A stretch of 30,150 bases of DNA from DAOUVR01 sp034430535 (GCA_964443325.1 CAYUCL010000024.1:1-30150), one strand, 5' to 3'; positions 16,661 to 24,591 are shown, counted from the first letter of the stretch. Numbers and translations are program-made. The notes: a model not told the origin generated them from the sequence alone.

Positions 16661-17542
16661 TTATCCAAGTTTGGGCTCCGAACCATTCGACATACTGGCT
16701 TCCGCTGAGAAGCCACCAGTAGTATTATTCAAGTCCTGAGATTCCGCATTTGGTTCAACCTGCTTGCTGACCCAACGCGTTTTCCAGATGAGAAACGGGA
16801 CAGTGATAGCCAGCATACAGAGCGCTATGATTTGACCCTCGTGGATCCCACCGAAAATAGGGTGTGTGTCCCCGCGAAGAAACCTGATGCCAAAGGCACC
16901 AATGGAATACAACGCCAGATACATTGCAAACAGCGATCCTTTCGGTCTCAAATGGCCTCGGAAAACCCAGAAAAGAAGGGCAAAGACAGTAATGTCCCAT
17001 AGCAACTCATACAATTGGGTGGGATGAACTGCGACGCCCAAAGGAGCAGCGGTATTTGGGTTCATGTAGACATAAGCCCAAGGCAGTGAAGTCGGCTGCC
17101 CATAGCAGCAGCCATTGATGTTGCAGCCGACTCTCCCTATTGCCTGAGCCAGGATAACTCCTGGCACAGCCACATCGACCAGCGGCGCAAACGGCACCCG
17201 TCTCACCCTGCAGTATATCCACGCCCCTAGTATAGCACCCAGTATGGCGCCAAATATAGTCATCCCCTGAAATCCGATAATCGCCCGCGGGTCTGACATG
17301 TATATGTCCAATCTATCGACAACATGTATCAACCGAGATACCACTATTGCCGAAACGATCGCCCACGGCGCAGCGCTTAAAATAAAGTTACTCGTTATTC
17401 CTGCTCTCTTGCCCACCTGCCAAACCCACAGGCAAATAAATAGAACGGCGAGCACCACTAATATCCCGTACCACCTTATGGATAAGGAACCAATGGTGAA
17501 GGCAACAGGGTCAATTCCTATCACGATAGACATTAACGCCAT
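16661..17542 (-). CDS. lgt: Prolipoprotein diacylglyceryl transferase
   Basis: A 293-residue membrane enzyme that transfers diacylglycerol from phosphatidylglycerol to the lipobox cysteine of prolipoproteins. Visible landmarks are SIRWYG near the N-terminus, RLIHVVDRLD, the signature GRVGCNINGCCYGQPT, HPTQLYELL and FGIRFLRGD, with about seven membrane helices. A hydrophilic tail of about 35 residues, ending in SNGSEPKLG, is longer than usual. Start is ATG at 17542, with ATG at 17533 also possible; both lack a strong SD. It leads the znu unit and has a Fur-type operator 15 bp upstream, which links lipoprotein maturation with zinc uptake. Confidence 0.94.
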   Translation of the reverse strand: MALMSIVIGIDPVAFTIGSLSIRWYGILVVLAVLFICLWVWQVGKRAGITSNFILSAAPWAIVSAIVVSRLIHVVDRLDIYMSDPRAIIGFQGMTIFGAILGAILGAWIYCRVRRVPFAPLVDVAVPGVILAQAIGRVGCNINGCCYGQPTSLPWAYVYMNPNTAAPLGVAVHPTQLYELLWDITVFALLFWVFRGHLRPKGSLFAMYLALYSIGAFGIRFLRGDTHPIFGGIHEGQIIALCMLAITVPFLIWKTRWVSKQVEPNAESQDLNNTTGGFSAEASMSNGSEPKLG

Positions 17543-17556
17543 TTTTCAACACTAAC

Positions 17557-17571
17557 TGAACATTATTTTCA
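17557..17571. promoter_or_regulatory. Putative Zur/Fur box before lgt-znuACB
   Basis: TGAACAT-T-ATTTTCA forms a 7-1-7 dyad with a single mismatch and differs from the core of the operator at 18064-18092 at two positions (C for A in the left half and the central base). It lies just upstream of the lgt start, where it would cover the promoter region. Regulation of the transport unit by the neighbouring Fur-family protein is inferred. Confidence 0.55.
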
Positions 17572-17582
17572 ATAAAAAAGGC

Positions 17583-17609
17583 AAAATAACGCTGCTTTTG
17601 GAACAGCGT
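17583..17609 (-). terminator. Rho-independent terminator after Fur/Zur gene
   Basis: On the minus strand the stem ACGCTG...CAGCGT (17589-17609, 9-nt loop) is followed by TATTTT and, a few bases later, another T-run. It begins 10 bp after the regulator stop codon and separates that gene from lgt. Confidence 0.55.
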
Positions 17610-17618
17610 CAAATAGAA

Positions 17619-18047
17619 CTATGTTGAAGCTGCCTTCTGGCAGCTCGGGCAGCAACCGGTAAACTCAAGGGAATGTCTCTCAATCTTAAATCCAGTCTCT
17701 TGCGACAGCCTTTTCTCCAGTCCGCCAAGATGGCATCCAGTAAAATCAACAACCCTACCACAACCGGAGCATATCAGATGATGGTGATGCTCCGATGGTC
17801 TGGTTAGCAAATAGCTGCGGCGGCCATCTTCAGCGTACACTCCGCAGATAAGGCCTAGCTCATCGAGTATATCAAGGGTGCGATATACAGTGACCAGCCC
17901 TATACTATGATGTTCTTTGTGCACTCTTTCATATATATCTGCGGGGGTAAGATGTTCCTGACTTTCAGCGATAACCCGCAACACAGCCCGTCGCTGTGGG
18001 GTAATCTTATAACCCCGCCGCCTTAGTAAATCAATTACCTTTCTCAT
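17619..18047 (-). CDS. zur: Fur-family transcriptional regulator, probably Zur
   Basis: A 142-residue Fur-superfamily repressor. The N-terminal winged helix (about 1-80) contains GYKITPQRRAVLRVI and the recognition helix GLVTVYRTLDIL. The C-terminal part holds SEHHHHLICSGCGRVVDF and a second CPSC pair for structural zinc, plus a nearby extra cysteine (TGCHL) reminiscent of Zur sensing sites. I start it at the ATG at 18047; a longer frame from 18086 would have to begin at about the predicted transcription start and inside the operator. The neighbouring zinc uptake genes and matching operators favour Zur over Fur, but metal specificity is inferred. Confidence 0.87.
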   Translation of the reverse strand: MRKVIDLLRRRGYKITPQRRAVLRVIAESQEHLTPADIYERVHKEHHSIGLVTVYRTLDILDELGLICGVYAEDGRRSYLLTRPSEHHHHLICSGCGRVVDFTGCHLGGLEKRLSQETGFKIERHSLEFTGCCPSCQKAAST

Positions 18048-18063
18048 TATATATAATTTCCAA

Positions 18064-18092
18064 TTGTAAATGAAAATAATTTTCATTTACAA
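18064..18092. promoter_or_regulatory. Perfect 29-bp palindromic operator of the Zur-like gene
   Basis: Arms TTGTAAATGAAAAT and ATTTTCATTTACAA are exact 14-nt reverse complements around a single A. The core TGAAAAT-A-ATTTTCA is a classic 7-1-7 Fur-family box. It touches the -10 box and covers the predicted transcription start, so the regulator very probably represses itself. Confidence 0.8.
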
Positions 18093-18120
18093 TACTAACA
18101 AAGATCCTCAATATTGTCAA
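18092..18120 (-). promoter_or_regulatory. Promoter of the Zur-like regulator
   Basis: On the minus strand TTGACA (18120-18115), a 17-bp spacer and TAGTAT (18097-18092). Predicted start is near 18085, inside the palindrome, giving a leader of about 38 nt to the ATG at 18047 with GGAA as a weak SD. Confidence 0.6.
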
Positions 18121-18180
18121 TATGTCAGAGCGTATCCTTGCGAGGGCAGACTATATCCGTATAATAATTCCTGTGAATGC

Positions 18181-18227
18181 AGCGCGAGGCTTTAGCCTCG
18201 CTTTATGCGACCCTGAAGGGTCGCGCT
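18181..18227. repeat. Double-hairpin repeat, copy 2
   Basis: Perfect palindromes GCGAGGCT-TT-AGCCTCGC (18184-18201) and GCGACCCT-GA-AGGGTCGC (18207-18224). The outer words AGCGCGA (18181-18187) and TCGCGCT (18221-18227) are also complementary, so a cruciform or an alternative fold is possible. It matches the element at 12107-12147. The surrounding 18121-18363 has no credible gene. Confidence 0.78.
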
Positions 18228-18363
18228 ACGAAAACTTTTTTGGGGAACTGAAACATGCCCAAGCTATCCAAATTGAATGAGGAATCAAAATTAATCAACT
18301 TTAAGGAAGATACCTATCCCTCTTGTATTCGAGTTAGCTTGGTTAGAGCTGATATACCGTACT

Positions 18364-18966
18364 CTAAGCCTCTGGCCTCGTCAGGATCTCGTCCACCAGC
18401 CCGTATTCCACTGCTTGCTCCGCGCTCAGATAGAAGTCGCGATCGGTGTCCCTGGCAACTTTATCGTAATCCTGCCCAGTGTGATTAACAATGATGTTGC
18501 GCAACATCTCCTGCATCCTTATGATCTCCTTAGCGGCGATAGCTATGTCTGCCGCCTGCCCCTGAGCGCCACCCATAGGCTGGTGCAAGTGAATGGTTGA
18601 ATGGGGCAGAGCGTAGCGCTTGCCTTTAGCACCAGCGGACAGAAGAACAGTACCCATACTGGCAGCCAGTCCAACGCAGATGGTGGAGACATCGCATTTA
18701 ACGAGTTGCATAGTATCGTAGATGGCAAGACCGGCGCTGATAATCCCACCAGGGCAATGAATGTACATGCTGATATCCTTCTCAGGATCCTCTCGCTCCA
18801 GATACAAAAGCTCAGCGATGATAAGGTTCGCCATCTGGTCGTTGATAGGTGTACCCATAAAGACTATCCGTTCCCTTACAAGCAGAGAGAATATATCAAG
18901 GGTTCTCTCCCCTCGAGCACTAGTCTCGGTTACAAAAGGTATCACGCCTTTCGGCATTCTATCCAT
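18364..18966 (-). CDS. clpP: ATP-dependent Clp protease proteolytic subunit
   Basis: A 200-residue ClpP serine protease that forms the barrel served by ClpX or ClpA/C unfoldases. The catalytic triad is visible: S103 in GLAASMGTVLLSAG, H128 in HLHQPMGG, and D177 in DTDRDFYLS, with the exact 49-residue His-to-Asp spacing of E. coli ClpP. PGG of the oxyanion hole is at 72-74. The ATG at 18966 is preferred because GGGGAAGAGG precedes it at good spacing; the ATG at 18957 is possible. It overlaps the end of tig by 8 bp. clpX, which often follows, is not seen here. Confidence 0.96.
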   Translation of the reverse strand: MDRMPKGVIPFVTETSARGERTLDIFSLLVRERIVFMGTPINDQMANLIIAELLYLEREDPEKDISMYIHCPGGIISAGLAIYDTMQLVKCDVSTICVGLAASMGTVLLSAGAKGKRYALPHSTIHLHQPMGGAQGQAADIAIAAKEIIRMQEMLRNIIVNHTGQDYDKVARDTDRDFYLSAEQAVEYGLVDEILTRPEA

Positions 18967-20356
18967 CTTCCTCTTCCCCTTTCTCTAAGGACTCTGTAGA
19001 ACCAGCTTCATCCGCTTTCTCCAGGGATTCTGTAGAATCGACCTCACTCCCTTCCTCCGATGATTCTGTGGAATCAGCTTCACCAGAGGCTATATCCACC
19101 AATCGCCTGACCGTATTTCTGGTAAGCAACCTCTGCTGTAACGACTGGCGCCCTATCGGGGAATTGAAAAACTCCCTCAGTTCGTCTCCCTTTTCACCCG
19201 CCGCCTGAGCCATCTTCTCGATCTCTCCATCGGTCTCCTCATCACTCACCTGGATGCTCTCTTCCCCCAACACCTTACCCAGAACCAGAGAACGAGCAAC
19301 CCGCTTCGTAGCTATTGGTCGGAGTTCCTCCCTCAGTTGCTCTCCGCTCATCTTCACTCTCGTGAGGTAATCCTCCAGGCTTATCTTGTTTGCCCTCAAC
19401 TCCCTCTCCTGTTCATCGATGAGCCCATCAATGTCGCGCTCCACCAAGACGGGAGGAAAATCCACATGAGTCTGTTCCACCACCGCTTCCATCACCTTCT
19501 CCTCATAGCTTCTCCTTGCCTGCTCCTCAGCCATGCTTCGAAGGTCTGAGGATACCCGTTCACGGAGCGCATCGAAGGTATCGAACTCTTCACCGACACT
19601 TTTGGCAAATTCGTCATCGATCTCGGGGAGTTTCTTCTCCTTGACCTCACTGACCAGCACCCTGAACCAGCACTCCTGCCCTGCAAGCTCACTCCTTTCA
19701 TGGTCAGCGGGGAATGAGATAGTAAACTCCGCCTCCTGCCCCTTCTCCAGTCCTACCAATTTTTCCGAAAACCCGGGCACGGGGAAGGCGAAATCCCGAA
19801 GTACCTGATACTGAATACCTTCTCGTTTATCCAGAGAGTCCTCTCCGACTTTACCTTCTACGTCTATGGTCACTAAGTCATCAAGTTGGACCGCCCGCTC
19901 GGTAGGCGCCCAGGGGGCATTCTGCTGACGAAGCTGCTCGATAACCTTATTAGCTTCCTCCTCAGCAACCTCAACCGGATCTGAATCGATTCTGATCTCT
20001 TTGTAGTTTCCCAACTCTACAGTGGGGCTAACCGGCACGGTGGCTTTAAACACCACCGGCTCAGTCTGAGTGATCTCGACCTCAGGTTGAGCTATCGGAT
20101 TGAGCTCTTGCTCCTCGATTGCCTGATTCAACAGCTCGGGGACAAGGCGCTCCATCGCGTCCTGAAGAAGGGCCTCCCTGCCAATGTAGCGTTCGAGCAT
20201 TACTCGTGGCGCCTTACCCTTGCGAAAGCCTGGGATGTCAGCCTTCTTCACCAAACGGTGGTAGGCCTCTTCAAGAGAGCGCTCTTCCTCTTTAGGCTCA
20301 ACCTCAACCTCAAGAACTACCTGGCTATTCTCAATTCTCTCCGCTTTTACCTTCAT
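18959..20356 (-). CDS. tig: Trigger factor
   Basis: A 465-residue ribosome-bound chaperone with peptidyl-prolyl isomerase activity. The N-terminal ribosome-binding domain has the GFRKGKAP signature. The FKBP-type PPIase domain (about 150-245) begins near DLVTIDVEGKV. The helical C-terminal domain spans about 250-420, with RVARSLVLGKVLGEE. The last 40 residues are an unusual acidic, Ser/Thr-rich tail made of three 12-residue repeats. Its own promoter lies just upstream. Coupled to clpP by overlap, it joins nascent-chain folding with proteolysis. Confidence 0.96.
   Translation of the reverse strand: MKVKAERIENSQVVLEVEVEPKEEERSLEEAYHRLVKKADIPGFRKGKAPRVMLERYIGREALLQDAMERLVPELLNQAIEEQELNPIAQPEVEITQTEPVVFKATVPVSPTVELGNYKEIRIDSDPVEVAEEEANKVIEQLRQQNAPWAPTERAVQLDDLVTIDVEGKVGEDSLDKREGIQYQVLRDFAFPVPGFSEKLVGLEKGQEAEFTISFPADHERSELAGQECWFRVLVSEVKEKKLPEIDDEFAKSVGEEFDTFDALRERVSSDLRSMAEEQARRSYEEKVMEAVVEQTHVDFPPVLVERDIDGLIDEQERELRANKISLEDYLTRVKMSGEQLREELRPIATKRVARSLVLGKVLGEESIQVSDEETDGEIEKMAQAAGEKGDELREFFNSPIGRQSLQQRLLTRNTVRRLVDIASGEADSTESSEEGSEVDSTESLEKADEAGSTESLEKGEEEDG
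18974..19081 (-). repeat. 36-bp x 3 in-frame tandem repeat in tig
   Basis: Three 36-bp units encode residues 426-461 of trigger factor: EADSTESSEEGS, EVDSTESLEKAD, EAGSTESLEKGE, followed by the final EEDG. The word GA(T/C)TCTGT recurs at 18990, 19026 and 19062 on the plus strand, an exact 36-bp period. Confidence 0.85.
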
Positions 20357-20370
20357 CTGCTCAAGTACAG

Positions 20371-20399
20371 ATTATAGCATGGCAATGACTTATTTCCAA
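20371..20399 (-). promoter_or_regulatory. Promoter of tig-clpP
   Basis: On the minus strand TTGGAA (20399-20394), 17-bp spacer, TATAAT (20376-20371) with TGC directly before it. The predicted start near 20364 leaves only about 8 nt before the tig ATG at 20356. Confidence 0.6.
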
Positions 20400-20404
20400 G
20401 GAGG

Positions 20405-21973
20405 CTACTTCTGCAGCCGCACATCTTTAAGAATAGGGATAATCATAGAGGCAGGGGAAAAACCCTCGACATAGGGTTTGACCAGATAATAGCTTCTGTC
20501 AAACCAAAGAGGGAGCAATGGGGCGTCCTGGACAATGGCCTGCTCTATCTCCTGATATGCCGCCAGTCTGCTATCTAAATCGTTTTCCACCCTTGCTTCC
20601 TCCAGCAACTGGTCTACATAGGAACTGCTGTATCCGGTATGGTTCTCCACACTCTCACTGTGAAACAAGAGGTCGAGAAAATTCTCTGCGTCGGGATAGT
20701 CTGCCAGCCAGCCGATCTCGAAAGCCTGAAATCTCCCTTCCCATAAGTCATCGAGGAAGGTGTCCCAGTCCACCACTTCGATCTCTACCTCAACCCCGAG
20801 GTTCTCCTGCCACATCCATGCTATCGCCTCAGTAGATGCAGCCGCCCCGACACAGCTTCCGGGCACAGAAAGGACGATAGCTGGCAAGCCATCCTGGTAG
20901 CTTGACTCGGCAATCAGTTGTTGTGCTCTCGCTACATCGTAGCTCAAGCCCTCTACATCCTCATTATACCCAGGTATGCCAGGAGGTAGAATGCCGTAAG
21001 CAGGTGAAACGGTGTCTTTAATCAATATCTCTATAATCTCCTCCCTGTCCACAGCGTGACACATGGCCTGACGCACCTTCTCATCATCAAAGGGTGACAT
21101 GGCAGTGTTGAAGCCAATATAGCCTAAGGAAAGCTCAGGGACGATGACCACCTCCTCATTCAGTGGATTCGTGGGGTCAAGCACCCTTTCAATGTTGGCG
21201 GTACCTACTTGAGTTATGTCAAGCTGCCCCTTTTCGTACATCATCATTGAGTTTCCGGTGAAGAGGAAGGTCACTATATCTAACTTAGCGATGTCTCCAT
21301 AAAAGTTATCGTTCCGCTCAAGGACTAACCTCTGCCCGCTCCACCATTCACGAAACTTGAAGGGGCCGGTTCCGCTGGGGAACCGCCACCAGTCAACGGT
21401 CGACTCAACATTCTCTTTGTCCACAACGAAGGCAGCAGGGTGAGTAAGCTTAGCCAAGAAGTAGGCTTTGGCCGCATCGATGTTGAGTTGCAGTGTCCTG
21501 TCATCGATCACCACCACTCCAGCAACCTCTTCAGCCTCACCGCTCAGCTTCTCCTTAACGCCAATAATGTCGCCGAGATAGGCTTCAGCCACCGGAGAGC
21601 CAGTATCAGGGTCAGCAGCACGCTCTATAGAATACTTAAAATCGCTCGCCGTCAACTTCTTGCCATTGTGGAATCTCACTCCATCGCGAAGGTGAAAGGT
21701 ATAAGTCTTGCCATCATCGCTGATATCCCAGCTCTGAGCAATATCGGGGATGGCCTCAAGGTCGCTGTTGAGAGTCACCAGGCCGCTAAATATTTCCACA
21801 ATGTACCCTCCTGAGGTCGCATCAGCACAAAGGGCAGGATCCAAAGTAGAAGGCTCGGAGCCATAGAGGGTCAACACCCCAGCCCCGGATATTCCGCCGC
21901 AACTGAGCGCAGATAAACACAAAACAAAGACCATTGCCACAAGGGCAATGGCAATACCTTTCTTAACCCTCAT
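20405..21973 (-). CDS. Peptide/solute ABC transporter substrate-binding lipoprotein (family 5)
   Basis: A 522-residue extracytoplasmic solute-binding protein of the OppA/DppA family. The N-terminus MRVKKGIAIALVAMVF leads to a lipobox LSALSC with C25, so it should be a lipoprotein. Typical family stretches follow: STLDPALCADATSG, GLVTLNSDLEAIPDIAQSWDIS, TYTFHLRDGVRFHNGKKLTASDFKYSIER, and GTGPFKFREW. No permease or ATPase genes are nearby, so it works with a transporter encoded elsewhere. It starts 18 bp after the asparagine-synthase-like gene, with GAGAGAA as SD. The ligand cannot be deduced. Confidence 0.92.
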   Translation of the reverse strand: MRVKKGIAIALVAMVFVLCLSALSCGGISGAGVLTLYGSEPSTLDPALCADATSGGYIVEIFSGLVTLNSDLEAIPDIAQSWDISDDGKTYTFHLRDGVRFHNGKKLTASDFKYSIERAADPDTGSPVAEAYLGDIIGVKEKLSGEAEEVAGVVVIDDRTLQLNIDAAKAYFLAKLTHPAAFVVDKENVESTVDWWRFPSGTGPFKFREWWSGQRLVLERNDNFYGDIAKLDIVTFLFTGNSMMMYEKGQLDITQVGTANIERVLDPTNPLNEEVVIVPELSLGYIGFNTAMSPFDDEKVRQAMCHAVDREEIIEILIKDTVSPAYGILPPGIPGYNEDVEGLSYDVARAQQLIAESSYQDGLPAIVLSVPGSCVGAAASTEAIAWMWQENLGVEVEIEVVDWDTFLDDLWEGRFQAFEIGWLADYPDAENFLDLLFHSESVENHTGYSSSYVDQLLEEARVENDLDSRLAAYQEIEQAIVQDAPLLPLWFDRSYYLVKPYVEGFSPASMIIPILKDVRLQK

Positions 21974-21991
21974 CGGTTCTCTCGAGCCAGC

Positions 21992-22819
21992 TCATCTCCA
22001 ATTCAGAGCCTTTATCACACCCGTCCCTTCATCTATGGTGGTCTTTTTGCGCCACACGACTTCTTGTGGCAAATAGTCTTCAAATGCCTTCCTCAGGAGC
22101 CATTTCCCCCACACCTTCCCCATTTCCCGTCTCACCTTATACTCTGCGGGTATTTCTCGAGCGAATTTGGCCACCTCCAGGGTTAGGTAAGGAGCGTTCA
22201 ACTCCAGACCCAACGCATCGGCCAACATATAGGGATATCTAAAATCATATGCCTGAAATACCCTTGACGATAACTCCCGCTCCAGATCTCGGGCGAAGAT
22301 TTCGTCGCCACTAGAGGTGATTAGGTCAATAAAACTACTGAGTGAGTTATAGCCAACAAATAGCTCGTCGGCACCATCGCCTGTATAAACAGAATCCACG
22401 AACTTCCTGGCAAACCTCATTGCAATATAGGCTGGGGCAAGGGTGGTGGGTCCCACTACCTCACTATAGCCTTCAATAACTCCTTCCTTGATATGCAGAG
22501 GGACGCTAGCCTCGTAATTTCTATTATCTAAAATGCTTACTGCTTCCAAGGCTGCATCCGCGAGTTCTTGTTCGGTGAAAAAGTGAACTTCATGATCAAG
22601 TCGAAGGAATTGAGCCACCTTCATGGCATATTTGAGGTCTTCATCAACGCCTTCCATGGTTACGGTGAAGGCCTTCAGCCCAGGCACATGCTTTTTGGCA
22701 ATTAATGCGATGATGCTGGTATCAAGCCCCCCTGAGAGCAACAGCCCTTCAGCTTTTTCGTTCCTTATGGCTTCATCCAGTAGAACCCTCAGCCAGCAAA
22801 TTGCTTCGTCTATGTTCAT
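21992..22819 (-). CDS. Asparagine synthase C-terminal-domain protein (PP-loop ATPase)
   Basis: About 275 residues matching only the synthetase half of AsnB. The pyrophosphate-loop motif LLLSGGLDTS lies near the N-terminus, followed by FTVTMEGVDEDL, and YTGDGADELFVGY in the middle. The N-terminal glutamine amidotransferase domain of AsnB is absent, so it would need free ammonia, a separate amidase, or a different acceptor. The ATG at 22819 has a strong SD (GAGGG at 8 nt); a GTG at 22834 overlapping the aspS stop is possible but lacks an SD. Cotranscription with aspS is likely. Whether it makes asparagine is not known. Confidence 0.8.
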   Translation of the reverse strand: MNIDEAICWLRVLLDEAIRNEKAEGLLLSGGLDTSIIALIAKKHVPGLKAFTVTMEGVDEDLKYAMKVAQFLRLDHEVHFFTEQELADAALEAVSILDNRNYEASVPLHIKEGVIEGYSEVVGPTTLAPAYIAMRFARKFVDSVYTGDGADELFVGYNSLSSFIDLITSSGDEIFARDLERELSSRVFQAYDFRYPYMLADALGLELNAPYLTLEVAKFAREIPAEYKVRREMGKVWGKWLLRKAFEDYLPQEVVWRKKTTIDEGTGVIKALNWR

Positions 22820-22830
22820 TATGGATGCCC

Positions 22831-24591
22831 TCACTCAAGCAACAACTTGAGATGAAGCTCCTTAAGCTGCTCGTCAGATACCGCAGCGGGGGCATCGAAC
22901 ATCTGGTCCACCGCGCTCTGGTTCTTGGGGAAGGGGATAACCTCCCTGATGGTCTCCTCCCCAGCAAGGATCATCACCAGCCTATCGATTCCCGGAGCTA
23001 TGCCACCGTGAGGCGGAGCACCGTATTCGAAAGCCTCAAGAAGGTGTCCGAAACGCTGCTCGATCTCTTCCTCTCCATATCCCAACAACCTGAGTATTTT
23101 CTCCTGAAGCTCCCTTGTATGGATCCTTATGCTTCCGCTGGAAAGCTCGCAGCCATTACAGACAATATCATAGTGCTTGGCGTGCACCCTTTCTGGTGCG
23201 CCATCCAGCAGGGGCACATCCTCATCTCTAGGTGCAGTAAATGGATGATGCATCGACTCCCATCCGCCACCTTCTCCCCTCTCGAATAGGGGATAATCAA
23301 GAACCCAGCAGAAGGCAAGGAGGTTGGGGTCTGCAAGGTTCAAGCGCTGCGCAATCTCCCCACGCAACGCGCAAAGCGCCTCAGCAACAACGTTTGGTTC
23401 GCCGGCAACAATGAGCAGGAGGTCTCCCTCCCTTGCCTCGAACCGTTTTGCTATCTCGTCAATCTGCTCCGCAGTCAGAAACTTGGCAGCCACAGATTTC
23501 CCTTGTTCTTCACCCAGTGGCAAGTTGACCAGCCCCTTTGCTCCGTGAGCCTGGACAAGCTCAGCCAGCTCATTGATCTGGCGACGTGAGTAGTTACCAG
23601 CGCCCGGGGCACATATCCCCCGTACCCAACCACCCGCATCTATAGCGGAGCGAAACACAGCGAAATCGCACTCAGCCGCAATATCCGCCAAATCCTTGAT
23701 CTCAAGACCGTAGCGAAGGTCGGGTTTGTCCGTTCCATAGCGCTCCATAGCCTCAGCGAATGATAGACGGGGAAATGGCTTCAACACTCGCATGGCTGGT
23801 GTAACCTCCTCAACCAGTGAGGTGAAAAGCTCCTCCGTAAGCGTCAGGATGTCCTCCTCTTCGACAAAGCTCATCTCCAGATCGAGCTGGGTAAACTCGG
23901 GCTGCCGGTCGGCCCGCTGGTCCTCATCGCGGAAGCACTTGGCGATCTGGTAATACCTGTCGAAGCCAGCCACCATTAGTAGCTGCTTGAGCTGCTGTGG
24001 GGACTGCGGTAGTGCGTAAAACTTCCCAGGATGGACTCGGCTGGGCACCAGGTAATCCCGCGCCCCTTCGGGGGTGCTCTTGATAAGGATCGGGGTCTCG
24101 ACCTCGATGAATTCTCTCGCATCCAGGAAATCGCGAATGAACTTGACCACGCGATGGCGTAGTACGATATTATCCCTCAACTTCTCGCGGCGCAGGTCAA
24201 GATAGCGATACTTTAAACGAACGCTCTCTTCCACCTCCACGTCCTCATTTACATTAAACGGTGGGGTCTTTGAGGCATTGAGTATCTCCACGTCCTGCGC
24301 AACTAACTCAACCTCCCCAGTGGGGAGCTTTGGATTCTCCGTTCCTGGGGGGCGCTTCTCTACCTCACCGGAAACCGTCACCACATATTCATTGCGCAAC
24401 CCGGTAGCTACCTCATGCACCTGGGCAGATATCTCGGGATTGAAGACCACCTGCACCAGCCCATATCGATCCCGCAGGTCGATGAAAACGAGTCCACCAT
24501 GGTCCCTTCGCCGGTTCACCCAGCCAGCAAGGGTCACCTGTGCACCGACGTTCTTGCTGGTTAGCTGACCGCAATTGTGAGTCCTAAGCAT
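22831..24591 (-). CDS. aspS: Aspartyl-tRNA synthetase, bacterial type, probably non-discriminating
   Basis: A 586-residue class II synthetase. The anticodon-binding OB domain (1-100), the catalytic core with class II motifs (for example FRDEDQRADRQPEFTQLDLEMSF), the bacterial GAD insertion (about 280-410), and the motif 3 GIAPGIDRLVMI are in the usual order. Start is ATG at 24591 because AAGGA lies 8 nt before it; an upstream ATG at 24621 lacks support. The specificity-linked positions are H31 (RRRDHGG) and G83 (RPPGTEN), the combination reported for Pseudomonas-type enzymes that charge both tRNA-Asp and tRNA-Asn. A TATAAT at 24610-24615 may be the -10 box, with a poor -35. Confidence 0.95.
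   Translation of the reverse strand: MLRTHNCGQLTSKNVGAQVTLAGWVNRRRDHGGLVFIDLRDRYGLVQVVFNPEISAQVHEVATGLRNEYVVTVSGEVEKRPPGTENPKLPTGEVELVAQDVEILNASKTPPFNVNEDVEVEESVRLKYRYLDLRREKLRDNIVLRHRVVKFIRDFLDAREFIEVETPILIKSTPEGARDYLVPSRVHPGKFYALPQSPQQLKQLLMVAGFDRYYQIAKCFRDEDQRADRQPEFTQLDLEMSFVEEEDILTLTEELFTSLVEEVTPAMRVLKPFPRLSFAEAMERYGTDKPDLRYGLEIKDLADIAAECDFAVFRSAIDAGGWVRGICAPGAGNYSRRQINELAELVQAHGAKGLVNLPLGEEQGKSVAAKFLTAEQIDEIAKRFEAREGDLLLIVAGEPNVVAEALCALRGEIAQRLNLADPNLLAFCWVLDYPLFERGEGGGWESMHHPFTAPRDEDVPLLDGAPERVHAKHYDIVCNGCELSSGSIRIHTRELQEKILRLLGYGEEEIEQRFGHLLEAFEYGAPPHGGIAPGIDRLVMILAGEETIREVIPFPKNQSAVDQMFDAPAAVSDEQLKELHLKLLLE

Noticed and set aside
18048..18086. Longer start of the Zur-like regulator.
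   Set aside because: It would be encoded by the operator palindrome at about the predicted transcription start, and the extra residues are not family-like.
18184..18242. Double hairpin followed by a T-run (about 18235) as a plus-strand terminator.
   Set aside because: No plus-strand gene ends here, and the copy at 12107 lacks the T-run, so the repeat explanation fits better.
18255..18488. Plus-strand open frame starting in the gap after clpP.
   Set aside because: Its second half is antisense to clpP, with no recognisable domain.
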